Shown here piece after piece: positions 1 to 9,071 of a DNA stretch of 48,817 bases. The DNA lies in contig CASAUJ010000008.1 in assembly GCA_949118805.1 (NCBI GenBank), forward strand, positions 1 through 48,817. The letters are read 5' to 3'. The stretch is from an uncultured Clostridia bacterium (GTDB lineage Bacteria; Bacillota; Clostridia; TANB77; CAG-508). A model generated the notes under the pieces. It did no database searches. It was not told the DNA's origin and worked only from the letters and a program-made list of their open reading frames with translations. A program made the translations under genes and the position numbers. Numbering within the stretch: the first letter of the stretch is position 1; every line of letters begins with the position of its first letter.

Positions 1-52
1 AATTTTAATTTTCAATTTTAATTTTCAATTTTAATTTTCAATTTTAATTTTC
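1..52. repeat. Four tandem copies of a 13-bp AT repeat
   Basis: The window opens with four head-to-tail copies of AATTTTAATTTTC; the array may extend beyond the left edge. The rest of the stretch up to 339 is T-rich, with no gene or clear promoter that I can support. Confidence 0.9.
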
Positions 53-339
53 AAAAGCAAAATTATTTCTAATTTTACTTTTGAATGTTTTTAAAAAACA
101 TTCTTTTTAGTTTACATTTTTAAATTTTTTCATTTTTCATGATCTTATTTTCTTTTTATGTTTATCACTTTTTCTTTTTTATTACTTACTCATTTTTCTA
201 CTATTCCCCTACTTTATATGTATTTTCCCATACCCAAAAGTAGAAATTTTTGTAAAAAGTGTAAACTATTTTTTCATTTTGTACATATTATACAACAAAA
301 ACAATATTTTTGCAAAATTTAATTTTAGGAGTGACAAAA

Positions 340-525
340 ATGAAAAAAATTTTTTTGAGCGAACAAAATCAAAATAATAGAGGAGAAAAAAATTCTCCCC
401 CTAAAAAATCTTTTAAAATTTATAAAAATAATCTTTTTCATTCTCTTAATGATGTTGAACATTTTTTAAATAATTTCCAACATTATTCAAAATATTTCAA
501 ATTATATAAAATAATAAAGAAATGA
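340..525 (+). CDS. Small basic protein of unknown function (61 aa)
   Basis: This is a 61-residue, lysine- and asparagine-rich ORF. The ATG at 340 is chosen because AGGAG lies 8 bases upstream (327-331); an in-frame TTG at 310 lacks such a site. The N-terminal half is polar and probably disordered, and the C-terminal half (HSLNDVEHFLNNFQHY and a lysine-rich tail) could form an amphipathic helix. No signal peptide, membrane segment or known domain is recognised. It ends 5 bases before the convergent GerMN gene, so the two transcripts would run into each other. Function is unknown; it is supported only by an open frame and a good ribosome site. Confidence 0.5.
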   Translation: MKKIFLSEQNQNNRGEKNSPPKKSFKIYKNNLFHSLNDVEHFLNNFQHYSKYFKLYKIIKK

Positions 526-530
526 TTTAT

Positions 531-1082
531 TTATTGATTGTTTTTTCTTGTATATATTTCATTAAATTCTTCATTTTCATTTCCATCTATTATTATTTTT
601 ACTTGATTGATTTCTGTTAATTCCGTTAAAGTATTTACAATAGAATTAATTAAATTATTTTTTTCTTTTTCTTCTTCTTTTTTATAATTCAAAATTTCTT
701 TTGAAAAATCTAATACTACGCAATCTTTTTCAAAATAAGTTTTATTTAATTTAGTTCCTTCTGGTATTATTCGTTTATTTTTTTCATTTTTTGGTCCTTC
801 TATTAATAAATTAATTAATTTATCTTGTGCATTATTCATGATTTCTTTTATATCCATCAATCTTGCTTCTGGATTTAATTCATTTGTTTCTTTATTCGGA
901 AAATACAAACTTACAATTGTTTGTCTTACTTGTTGTTCTGTTATTTCTTCTTCTGGTATATATTCTTCTAATGTAGATTCTTTCTCTTTTTTATTTTTTG
1001 CATATTGAATTCCAAAATATCCTCCTATTAATATTATTGTTAAAATAACCAAAAAAATTACTCCAATTTTTTTATTTTTCAT
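531..1082 (-). CDS. Membrane-anchored GerMN-domain protein
   Basis: This is a 183-aa protein. Residues about 5-25 form one hydrophobic segment that would anchor it in the membrane, followed by a charged linker (residues 28-50). Residues about 55-178 match the GerMN fold, with the typical pattern of a strand starting TIVSLYFPN, then LINLLIEGP, IPEGTKLN, CVVLDFSKE and a final VKIIIDG strand. GerMN domains occur in spore germination and sporulation proteins (GerM) and in other envelope lipoproteins. No lipobox cysteine is present, so it is probably an uncleaved anchored protein. An AGGAGG site sits just upstream of the ATG. It stands alone, convergent with the small ORF on its 3' side. The exact role is not shown by the sequence. 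Confidence 0.75.
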   Translation of the reverse strand: MKNKKIGVIFLVILTIILIGGYFGIQYAKNKKEKESTLEEYIPEEEITEQQVRQTIVSLYFPNKETNELNPEARLMDIKEIMNNAQDKLINLLIEGPKNEKNKRIIPEGTKLNKTYFEKDCVVLDFSKEILNYKKEEEKEKNNLINSIVNTLTELTEINQVKIIIDGNENEEFNEIYTRKNNQ

Positions 1083-1239
1083 GGGCTCCTCCTTGTACTT
1101 TTTATTTATTAACCATCTTATTATTTGTTTGTCCCTTTTAGAACATTTTTTATAATTCGAATTAAAATATGTCCCATTTTTTTGTAAAAGTTAAAATAAT
1201 TTTTGAGAATGTTTCCAAAAACCAACCAATATTTTCCAT

Positions 1240-1268
1240 TTGACAAAAAGCTGTTTTCCGTATACAAT
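1240..1268 (+). promoter_or_regulatory. Sigma-A-type promoter of the activase gene
   Basis: TTGACA (1240-1245) is followed after 17 bases by TACAAT (1263-1268). This nearly consensus housekeeping promoter would start transcription at about 1275 and reads into the activase gene. Confidence 0.75.
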
Positions 1269-1278
1269 GAGAAGGATT

Positions 1279-1297
1279 ACATAGATTTATTCTATGT
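1279..1297. promoter_or_regulatory. Palindrome just after the start of transcription (possible operator)
   Basis: ACATAGA-TTTAT-TCTATGT is a perfect 7-bp inverted repeat. It lies a few bases after the predicted transcription start and about 20 bases before the start codon. It could be a repressor site or a 5' leader hairpin. Confidence 0.5.
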
Positions 1298-1317
1298 AAA
1301 GAAAGGAAGTTTTTGTC

Positions 1318-4300
1318 ATGGAGAATATTTTACATGTTGGACTAGATGTTGGTTCAACAACCGTTAAGATTATTGTAATGGATAAAAATAAAAATACAAT
1401 ATATAAAGATTACCAAAGACACTTTTCAGATACCAAAAATACAGTATGCCATGTATTAGAAAATCTACTTATTCAATATCCTTTGAATTCTTTTACATTA
1501 GCTCTTACAGGTTCTGGTGCTATGTCAGCTGCTAAATTTTTAGGAGTAAATTTTATTCAAGAAGTAGTTTCTTGTAAACGTGCTGTTGAAAAATATATCC
1601 CAAAAACTGATGTAGTTATTGAATTAGGTGGAGAAGATGCTAAAATTATCTATTTTGATCAATCTATTGAACAACGTATGAATGGTACTTGTGCAGGAGG
1701 TACAGGAGCTTTTTTAGATCAAATGGCTTCCTTATTACATACGGATACACGTGGTTTAAATGAACTTGCCAAAAATTACTCTACCATTTATCCTATTGCT
1801 TCTCGTTGTGGCGTTTTTGCGAAAACAGATATTCAGCCTTTAATCAATGAAGGAGCTGCTAAAGAAGATATCGCTGCTTCTATTTTTCAAGCAGTTGTGA
1901 ATCAAACTATTAGTGGACTTGCTTGTGGTAGACCAATTCGTGGAAATGTAGCTTTTTTAGGTGGTCCTTTAAATTATCTATCTGAATTAAGAACTCGCTT
2001 TATTGAAACACTTCATTTAAAAGAAAGTGAAATTATTATTCCTGAAGAAGCTCATTTGTTAGTTGCCAAAGGTGCTGCTCTTGACTCAATTCATTCTAAT
2101 ATTATGACCCCAAATGAATTACAAGAAAAAATTGAAAATTTGAAAAACTCTCAGGATCACACCACCAAGCCTTTAGATCCTTTGTTTAAAGATAAAGAAG
2201 ATTATCAACTTTTTAAAGATAGACATAATTTAGCCAAAGTAAAAAAAGTCTCTCTTGAAACTTATGAAGGAGACTGCTATTTAGGAATCGATGCCGGTTC
2301 TACTACAACAAAACTAGTTTTAGTAGATAAAGAAGGAAATTTGTTATATTCTCTTTATGGAAGTAATGAAGGAAATCCTTTAAAAAGTGTTATAAATATG
2401 TTAAAACAACTTTATGAAAATTTACCTCAAAAAGCTATTTTAAGATATAGTGGAGTAACTGGATATGGAGAAAAATTAATTCAAACGGCTCTACATGTAG
2501 ATTTAAACGAAATTGAAACCATTGCTCATTATACAGCTGCCAAAACTTTTGAACCAAATGTGACTGCAATTGTAGATATCGGTGGACAAGATATGAAATA
2601 CATTCGTATGAAAAATGGATCTATTGATAATATTATGCTAAATGAGGCTTGTTCTTCTGGATGTGGATCTTTTATTGAAACCTTTGCCAAAAGTTTAAAT
2701 CTTGAAATTTCAGAATTTGTAAAGGAAGCTATTAATAGTAAAAGACCTGTTGATTTAGGTTCTAGATGTACCGTATTTATGAATTCTAAAATAAAGCAAG
2801 CTCAGAAAGAAGGATATTCTGTAGGAGATATTTCAAGTGGATTATCTTATTCTGTTATAAAAAATGCCATTCAAAAGGTTATGAAGGTTAGAGACGTGGA
2901 AACTCTTGGAAAACATATTGTTGTTCAGGGTGGTACTTTTTACAATGATGCTGTTTTACGTGCTTTTGAATTAATTGTAGGAAAAAATGTAATTCGCCCA
3001 GATATCTCTGGTTTAATGGGTGCTTACGGAATGGCTCTTTTATCCAAAGAACAGTATGAAGCAAACTTGGATATGGAATATACTTCTACCATCTTAAAAA
3101 CAGAAGAATTGGATCAACTAGAAATAAAAGTCACCCATACTCGTTGTAATAATTGTGAAAATCATTGTAAATTAACAATCAATAAATTTAGTAATGGACA
3201 AATTCATGTGTCTGGTAATCGTTGTGAAAAAGGGGCTGGAATTATCACAAAAGCAGAAAAATTACCAAATTTGATTCAATATAAGCAAGATCGACTTTTC
3301 GCTTATGAACCTTTAGAAGAGCCATTTGCTCCAAGAGGAGTTATTGGAATCCCAAGGGTTTTAAATATGTATGAAGATTATCCTTTTTGGTTTACCTTTT
3401 TAACGTCCCTAGGATTCCGTGTTATTTTATCTGAAAAAAGTACACGAAAAACATATGAAAAAGGAATGGAATCTATGCCATCTGAATCGGTATGTTATCC
3501 TGCCAAACTTTCACATGGACATATTGAAAGTTTATTAGAACAAGGAATTAAAACTATCTTTTATCCTTGTATGCCATATTCTAGAAAAGAATATGATAAA
3601 GCAGATAATCATTATAATTGTCCGATTGTAATTTCCTATTCTGAGGTATTAAAAAATAATGTAGAAGGCTTAAAAAAAGATAACATAAAATTTTTAAATC
3701 CTTTTTTACCATTTGATCAGAAAAACTTAGTAAAAAAAATAATGGAATTGGAAGAATTTAAAAATTATCATTTTACTAAATCTGAATTGATGGAAGCAGC
3801 TCAAAAAGCAGAAAAAGAATATCAAAAATGCAAAGAAGATATTCGTAAAAAAGGAGCTGAAACAGTAAGATATTTAGAAGAAAATCATTTAAAAGGAATT
3901 GTTTTGGCTGGACGTCCTTATCATGTAGACCCAGAAATTAATCATGGAATTGATACACTTATTACTTCTTTGGGGCTTAGTGTGTTAACAGAAGATAGTA
4001 TCTCTGATAAAACAGAAGCTAAAAGACCTATTCGTGTAGTTGATCAATGGGTTTATCATGCTAGACTTTACGCAGCAGCAGATTTTGTTGGAAAACATGA
4101 TTGTTTAGAATTAATTCAGTTAAATTCTTTTGGTTGTGGAGTAGATGCTGTTACAACAGATCAAGTGGAAGAAATTTTAACTAGTTTTAATAAGATGTAT
4201 ACTTTAATAAAAATTGATGAAGTAAATAATCTAGGTGCTGTTAGAATTCGTATTCGTTCTCTTTTAGCAAGTATGAAAAAGCGTGATCAAGAAAAAAGCC

Positions 4301-5643
4301 AAGAGCAACAAATTGGAGATTATGGAATTACCAAAAAAATATTTACTAAGGAAATGCGTAAAGATTATACCATTTTAATTCCACAAATGGCTCCTATTCA
4401 TTTTGAATTATTAGAATCAGCTGTACGTTCCTCTGGTTATCATGTAGAATTGTTAAGAGAATGTACACAAAAAACAGTAGAAACAGGTTTAAAATATGTT
4501 AATAATGATGCTTGTTATCCTTCTATTTTAGTAACTGGACAAATGATCGAAGCATTACAATCAGGAAAATACGATTTAAATAAAACGGCTCTTATTATGT
4601 CTCAAACTGGTGGTGGTTGCAGGGCTACAAATTATATCGGATTTATTCGAAAGGCTTTAAAAGATGCTGGTTTTGAACATATTCCCGTTATTTCCTTTAA
4701 TATTGTAGGTATGGAAAAAATGCCTGGTTTTAAATTAACCGTTCCTTTAGTAGAAAGATTATTAAAAATGTTAGTTTATGCTGATTTATTACAAAAAATG
4801 TTAACCAAAAATAGAGCTTATGAAATCCATAAAGGTGAAACGCAGAAACTTTTTGATGCTTGGATGGAAAAATGTAAAAATTTATTAGAAAAATCTTCTA
4901 ATAAAGAATTTAAACAAAGTATTTATGATATTGTAAATGATTTTGAAAAAATTGAATTAGATACTTCTATAAAAAAACCTCGCGTTGGTATTGTAGGAGA
5001 AGTTTTAATTAAATATCATCCATTTGGTAATAATTATGTTGCCGACCTTTTAGAAAAAGAAGGAGCAGAAGTAATTTTACCTGATTTTATGGGATTTGCT
5101 AAATTTATGTGTACACACAAAATTACTTTTAATCATTTATTAAATACGAATAAAACTTCTTCTAAATTGATGAAAGCCGCTATTAAATTAATTGATATTC
5201 TTGAAAAAGATGTTAAAATTGCACTTGCTCGTTCGAATAAAGATTATTTACCTCCATGTGATATCTGGCATTTAGAAAAAAAAGTAAAAGATGTGTTATC
5301 TATTGGAAATCAAACTGGTGAAGGTTGGTTTTTAACAGCTGAAATGATTGAATATATAGAAAATGATATTCCAAACATCGTGTGTGTTCAGCCATTTGCT
5401 TGTTTACCAAATCATGTTGTTGGAAAAGGTGTCATAAAAACAATCCGTGAAAAATACCCAGATGCTAATATTTCCCCCGTTGATTATGATCCAGGTGCCA
5501 GTGAAACCAATCAAACCAATCGTATAAAATTATTAATGACTGTTGCAAAAGATAATTTAAGTACAAAAGAAAATAAAAAACATGCTTTAGAAAAAGAAAA
5601 TGAAGTAGTTTCTCCTAAATCAGATTCAAAAATATTAAAATAA
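1318..5643 (+). CDS. Giant 2-hydroxyacyl-CoA dehydratase activase-like protein (two BadF/HgdC domains plus DUF2229)
   Basis: This is a 1441-aa protein. Two ASKHA-type ATPase domains of the BadF/BadG/HgdC family lie at about 5-265 and 317-575. Each keeps the two cysteines that in HgdC dimers bind one [4Fe-4S] cluster: Cys125 (CAGGTGAF) and Cys164 (SRCGVF), then Cys445 (ACSSGCGSF) and Cys484 (SRCTVF). A cysteine-rich patch (RCNNCENHC, about 608-616) leads into a DUF2229 region (about 670-900) and a C-terminal HgdB-like region (about 1000-1400). HgdC proteins use ATP to inject an electron into 2-hydroxyacyl-CoA dehydratases; the physiological substrate of these large fused forms is not established. 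The gene is monocistronic, with its own promoter, palindrome, RBS (AGGAAG) and terminator. No in-frame CGG codon was found among its 1441 codons. Confidence 0.9.
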   Translation: MENILHVGLDVGSTTVKIIVMDKNKNTIYKDYQRHFSDTKNTVCHVLENLLIQYPLNSFTLALTGSGAMSAAKFLGVNFIQEVVSCKRAVEKYIPKTDVVIELGGEDAKIIYFDQSIEQRMNGTCAGGTGAFLDQMASLLHTDTRGLNELAKNYSTIYPIASRCGVFAKTDIQPLINEGAAKEDIAASIFQAVVNQTISGLACGRPIRGNVAFLGGPLNYLSELRTRFIETLHLKESEIIIPEEAHLLVAKGAALDSIHSNIMTPNELQEKIENLKNSQDHTTKPLDPLFKDKEDYQLFKDRHNLAKVKKVSLETYEGDCYLGIDAGSTTTKLVLVDKEGNLLYSLYGSNEGNPLKSVINMLKQLYENLPQKAILRYSGVTGYGEKLIQTALHVDLNEIETIAHYTAAKTFEPNVTAIVDIGGQDMKYIRMKNGSIDNIMLNEACSSGCGSFIETFAKSLNLEISEFVKEAINSKRPVDLGSRCTVFMNSKIKQAQKEGYSVGDISSGLSYSVIKNAIQKVMKVRDVETLGKHIVVQGGTFYNDAVLRAFELIVGKNVIRPDISGLMGAYGMALLSKEQYEANLDMEYTSTILKTEELDQLEIKVTHTRCNNCENHCKLTINKFSNGQIHVSGNRCEKGAGIITKAEKLPNLIQYKQDRLFAYEPLEEPFAPRGVIGIPRVLNMYEDYPFWFTFLTSLGFRVILSEKSTRKTYEKGMESMPSESVCYPAKLSHGHIESLLEQGIKTIFYPCMPYSRKEYDKADNHYNCPIVISYSEVLKNNVEGLKKDNIKFLNPFLPFDQKNLVKKIMELEEFKNYHFTKSELMEAAQKAEKEYQKCKEDIRKKGAETVRYLEENHLKGIVLAGRPYHVDPEINHGIDTLITSLGLSVLTEDSISDKTEAKRPIRVVDQWVYHARLYAAADFVGKHDCLELIQLNSFGCGVDAVTTDQVEEILTSFNKMYTLIKIDEVNNLGAVRIRIRSLLASMKKRDQEKSQEQQIGDYGITKKIFTKEMRKDYTILIPQMAPIHFELLESAVRSSGYHVELLRECTQKTVETGLKYVNNDACYPSILVTGQMIEALQSGKYDLNKTALIMSQTGGGCRATNYIGFIRKALKDAGFEHIPVISFNIVGMEKMPGFKLTVPLVERLLKMLVYADLLQKMLTKNRAYEIHKGETQKLFDAWMEKCKNLLEKSSNKEFKQSIYDIVNDFEKIELDTSIKKPRVGIVGEVLIKYHPFGNNYVADLLEKEGAEVILPDFMGFAKFMCTHKITFNHLLNTNKTSSKLMKAAIKLIDILEKDVKIALARSNKDYLPPCDIWHLEKKVKDVLSIGNQTGEGWFLTAEMIEYIENDIPNIVCVQPFACLPNHVVGKGVIKTIREKYPDANISPVDYDPGASETNQTNRIKLLMTVAKDNLSTKENKKHALEKENEVVSPKSDSKILK

Positions 5644-5644
5644 C

Positions 5645-5674
5645 AAAAAGAGGATGTGAAAAATCCTCTTTTTT
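5645..5674. terminator. Bidirectional intrinsic terminator
   Basis: The stem AAAAGAGGAT/ATCCTCTTTT with loop GTGAAAA has a T-run on one side and an A-run on the other. It ends the activase transcript and, on the other strand, the patatin transcript, whose stop codon lies at 5673-5675. Confidence 0.85.
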
Positions 5675-6543
5675 AAAAAAATAATTTACCTTTTTCCGAT
5701 TTTAAAAATTTTTTTGTTTGTTGATATCCTAATCGATATAATTCGTCTATTTTTTTCATGTCTAATAATCCCACTTTTTCACTTTTTATTTTTAATACTT
5801 CATCTGCTCCTTCCATTTCATAATTTGATAATTCTTTACATAAAAGACTAATTGAACGTCCTGCTACCTCCACTAAATTTTTTTCACATTTTTGATTTTC
5901 CTTTTCTTCAAAAAGAATGCTTAAAACCTTTTTGGCTCCCAATTCTTTTAACTCTTTCCATGGTACATTTTCTCGAATTCCTCCATCAATTAATTTAGTA
6001 TTTTGATAAGGGCATGGTGAAAATACAACTGGATAACTACAACTAGCTCTTACTGCTTTTCCAATTGTTATATCATTTATGTAAATAACTTGTTTTTTTT
6101 CCTTTCCTAACTGGCAGGAAGTAAAACAAATAACCTCTCCTTTGCACATATCTACACATGGTATCGCCAATGTATTTTTTATTTCCTGTATTCTAGTAAT
6201 TCCTTTCATTTTTGAAATTTGATCCATAAGTTTTTCTATCTGTTTTCCATTATTCAATCCATCAATTTGAATTTGTCCTGTAAAGAGAAGTCCAAAAATT
6301 AATTTAAAAATATTTACAATATCTACATATTTTATTTTCCTACAATATTTTTTAAAAATTTTATACATTTCTTCTGCTGAAAATCCCATTGCATATAAAC
6401 AAGCAACAATACTCCCGTGAAGAAGTTCCTCCCACATATTCAAATTTTATACTGTTTTCTTCTAATGCCTTTATAGCCCCTATATGTGCTGCCCCTTTTA
6501 CACCTCCACCAGCTAAACATAGTCCCATTTTATTTTTTACCAT
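5673..6543 (-). CDS. Patatin-like phospholipase, read through a +1 shift at CGG
   Basis: The full product is 289 aa if the C at 6417 is skipped. The first 42 codons give the patatin start: a glycine-rich oxyanion loop (CLAGGGVKGAAHIG, residues 9-22) and G-T-S-S of the nucleophile elbow. The frame then meets CGG (6417-6415). Skipping the C gives GGG AGT ATT, so the elbow reads G-T-S-S-G-S with nucleophile Ser41, followed by the expected helix IVACLYAMGFSAEEM. The catalytic Asp lies in IDGGIREN (about residue 185). Patatins hydrolyse acyl esters of lipids. A GGAG site precedes the ATG at 6543. Without the shift, translation stops after about 60 residues and no active site forms. A plain frameshift mutation or sequencing error is the alternative, but five other breaks share the same signature. 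Confidence 0.8.
6415..6417 (-). other. +1 frameshift site at CGG in the patatin gene
   Basis: In frame: TCA CGG GAG. Required: TCA (C) GGG AGT. The glycine gained is the last Gly of the GxSxG motif. The C to be skipped is the complement of G6417. Confidence 0.75.
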
Positions 6544-6586
6544 ATTTTTTCTCCTTTATTCTTTTTAAGTAAATTTTATGAAGAGA

Positions 6587-6610
6587 GAAAAAGAATCATG
6601 ATTCTTTTTC
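6587..6610. terminator. Perfect 24-bp palindrome followed by a T-run
   Basis: GAAAAAGAATCA and its inverse TGATTCTTTTTC abut with no spacer, followed on the plus strand by seven T. It lies between the patatin start and the ABC permease end. It could act as a terminator or as a protein site. Confidence 0.5.
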
Positions 6611-6621
6611 TTTTTTTGTTA

Positions 6622-6658
6622 AAAAATACTAATAAAGAAATTCTTTATTAGTATTTTT
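6622..6658 (-). terminator. Terminator of the ABC exporter operon
   Basis: The 18-bp arms AAAAATACTAATAAAGAA and TTCTTTATTAGTATTTTT begin 2 bases after the permease stop codon and form a long AT hairpin ending in a T-run on the minus strand. Confidence 0.7.
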
Positions 6659-6660
6659 AT

Positions 6661-8328
6661 TTATATAATCTTATTAAATAATTTGTTTTGCCACTTTTTA
6701 ACAACTCGATCTAATATCAGAAATAGAATTGCAAAAATAGCTAATTCTGTTAGTAAAGCAAATAAAATATTCATTTCTTCCAAAAGTTTAGCAAGATACA
6801 TTAGGAATACTACATTTCCGATCATAAAAGCATATTGAAAAACTTTATTATCATTTCTTTTTACTACTGCATGTGCTGTATCCCAATCAAGATTTGGTCT
6901 TCTTAAGTCAATCATTAACATGAGATAACTATTGATGAAACTGATAAACATTCCTATGGCAAATAAAATAATGAAATATTCTATTTCAATTGTTGGTATA
7001 AAATATCCTACTACTCCTAATATGACTATTTCTACTATAAAGTTTAAGATAATTTGAGGGATATTTTTATAAATAAATTGTTTATAAAATTCGATAGGAA
7101 CACATTTTACGAAAAAAGCATTTTTCCCTTCTCTTGAGATAGCGGTTAAAGAAATCGTAGAAATAGTAAATAAAATTTGCATTACAATTAATATGTCACA
7201 TGCGCCTTCTGTATTTAATGATAAATTTTGTATTGCATTATGAATTTCTTCCTCTTTCAAAATTTCTAGAATTAATGGTTGTAAAGCAATCAGAAACATG
7301 ATGACAGTAACCAAAATAATCATAACAGGAAAGACGCATTGCATAAAGAAAATTGGTTCTCGTATTAAATTTTTTATTTCTTTTATGAAATAGGCTTTTC
7401 TTTTACTCTTGCATTCTGTAAACTTTTTAATTTTAATCTTTTTTCTTCTCTTTTTCGCCGGATTTACCATATTTTGCAAGATATCTTTTAAATAAGTCAT
7501 TTTTCCCAATAGTACAAAGATTGTCCCACCTATTATTTCATAACAAAGTATTTTTAAAAATGAAATAACAGCAATTCCTTTGTTGGGATTTGACATGATT
7601 TCTATACTTGGATTAACTACTAAAAGATAGTTTCCCACTTGTTTTGTTTTTTGATTAAAATACTGAATTTCTTGTTCTATTTGTCCTTCCTCTTTTGTTT
7701 CAAATAATTCATTCATTGCTTTCATCTGTATTATACAAAGTAATGTAATCATAATAATTGTAATCACTATCTGAAAAATATCTTTATTGCGCATAAATTT
7801 AGCAAATCTCATAATAAGTAACATAATAATGCTTACTATTATAACTAATAAAACAGGAAAAAAAATCAAAATTAAAATTTCCCATATAAAAAACAAGATA
7901 TGTGCTTGTGTTACAAATCCATATAAAGTAAGCGGTATAAAAGCGATTATGGCTTCTGTTAGATAGATCATAGCTAATACTGTATTAAATTTTGCCATTA
8001 ATAATTCTATTGTTCTTATAGGCATTGGCAAAACTTTTTCAAGATCTTTTGAAAAAAAGAATATATTCGCACAAATTAGTATCGTTTGGAATAAGATTAC
8101 AATGCCCAAAATTAAAAAATATAAATTTAAAAACAAGGGCTCTTGTCCTATTTCTTTTAGGAAATAGATTGCTTCATAACTAAGATAAGCAATACTAAAG
8201 AAAACAATGGCCATTAACCAAAAGATCATCGATTTTTTATTAAATTTTTTTTGGAATTTATCAAAAATAGGCATATTTTGATAAAATTCTTTAATAAACA
8301 CTTTCGTTAAACTAATTATCTTCTTCAT
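6661..8328 (-). CDS. ABC-2-type exporter permease
   Basis: This is a 555-aa integral membrane protein. I count about 12 hydrophobic segments: a first group at about residues 35-215, a soluble basic region at about 290-315 (NPAKKRRKKIKIKK), and a second group at about 330-545. That two-block layout is typical of permeases related to EcsB/YthQ-type exporters, which work with one ATPase. The ATPase gene lies directly upstream and overlaps it by 17 bases, so the two are translationally coupled and almost certainly form one transporter. The substrate is not indicated. A terminator follows at once. The pair stands downstream of the T4SS-like locus on the same strand but separated by a recognisable break in function, so a shared role is only possible. 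Confidence 0.8.
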   Translation of the reverse strand: MKKIISLTKVFIKEFYQNMPIFDKFQKKFNKKSMIFWLMAIVFFSIAYLSYEAIYFLKEIGQEPLFLNLYFLILGIVILFQTILICANIFFFSKDLEKVLPMPIRTIELLMAKFNTVLAMIYLTEAIIAFIPLTLYGFVTQAHILFFIWEILILIFFPVLLVIIVSIIMLLIMRFAKFMRNKDIFQIVITIIMITLLCIIQMKAMNELFETKEEGQIEQEIQYFNQKTKQVGNYLLVVNPSIEIMSNPNKGIAVISFLKILCYEIIGGTIFVLLGKMTYLKDILQNMVNPAKKRRKKIKIKKFTECKSKRKAYFIKEIKNLIREPIFFMQCVFPVMIILVTVIMFLIALQPLILEILKEEEIHNAIQNLSLNTEGACDILIVMQILFTISTISLTAISREGKNAFFVKCVPIEFYKQFIYKNIPQIILNFIVEIVILGVVGYFIPTIEIEYFIILFAIGMFISFINSYLMLMIDLRRPNLDWDTAHAVVKRNDNKVFQYAFMIGNVVFLMYLAKLLEEMNILFALLTELAIFAILFLILDRVVKKWQNKLFNKII

Positions 8329-9049
8329 TTTTCTTTGTTATCTCCATAAATAATTCTTCTAAAGATGCATTTTCTTTTAATTCCTTTTTCATTTCTTCCA
8401 AAGTACCCACAAAAACTAATTTTCCATGGTTGATAATTCCAATTCGATCACATAGCTTTTCCGCAATTTCTAAAATATGTGTGGAAAAAAATACTACTTT
8501 ATCGGCTTTGGCATGTTCTTTCATTTTATTTTTCAAAGAAAAGGCTGATTCTGGATCTAATCCAGTAAGTGGTTCATCTAAAATCCAATTTTGAGGATCG
8601 TGTAATAACACAGATATAATCACAATCTTTTGCCTCATTCCATGAGAATAACTTTGTATTTTATCATTTAATACTTCATACATACCAAATTCTTTGGATA
8701 ATTGTAAAATTCTTTTTTCTCTTATCTCTTCTGAGACTTCATACATATCTGCTATAAAATTTAAAAATTCGATTCCTTTTAATTTTAAAAACATATCTGG
8801 ATTGTCGGAAATGAAGCCAATTTGTTTTTTCGCTTCAACAGGTTCTCTTTTTATACTTTTTCCATCTAAGATAATATCCCCCTCGTCTATTTCTAAAATT
8901 CCTGTTATCATTTTAATCGTAGTTGTTTTTCCTGCTCCATTTGGACCTAAAAAACCAAAAATTTCTCCATTTTTTATTTCTAAGTTCATATTTTCTATGA
9001 CTTTTGTTCCTTTTTTATAAGATTTTGTTATATTTTTTATCTCGATCAT
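8312..9049 (-). CDS. ABC transporter ATP-binding protein
   Basis: This is a 245-aa ATPase. Walker A is GPNGAGKTT (residues 35-43), the Q-loop follows at IGFISDNP, the signature is YSHGMRQK (instead of LSGGQ), Walker B is WILDEPLTGLD, and the switch histidine lies in FFSTHILE. This is the CcmA/YhcH-like export subfamily that couples to six-segment ABC-2 permeases. The start ATG follows AGGAGG with a suitable gap. The stop lies inside the start of the permease gene. Upstream is the last gene of the T4SS-like locus, 22 bases away, so it may be cotranscribed with it. Confidence 0.9.
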   Translation of the reverse strand: MIEIKNITKSYKKGTKVIENMNLEIKNGEIFGFLGPNGAGKTTTIKMITGILEIDEGDIILDGKSIKREPVEAKKQIGFISDNPDMFLKLKGIEFLNFIADMYEVSEEIREKRILQLSKEFGMYEVLNDKIQSYSHGMRQKIVIISVLLHDPQNWILDEPLTGLDPESAFSLKNKMKEHAKADKVVFFSTHILEIAEKLCDRIGIINHGKLVFVGTLEEMKKELKENASLEELFMEITKKNEEDN

Positions 9050-9071
9050 AGAAAAAAACCTCCTACTACTT

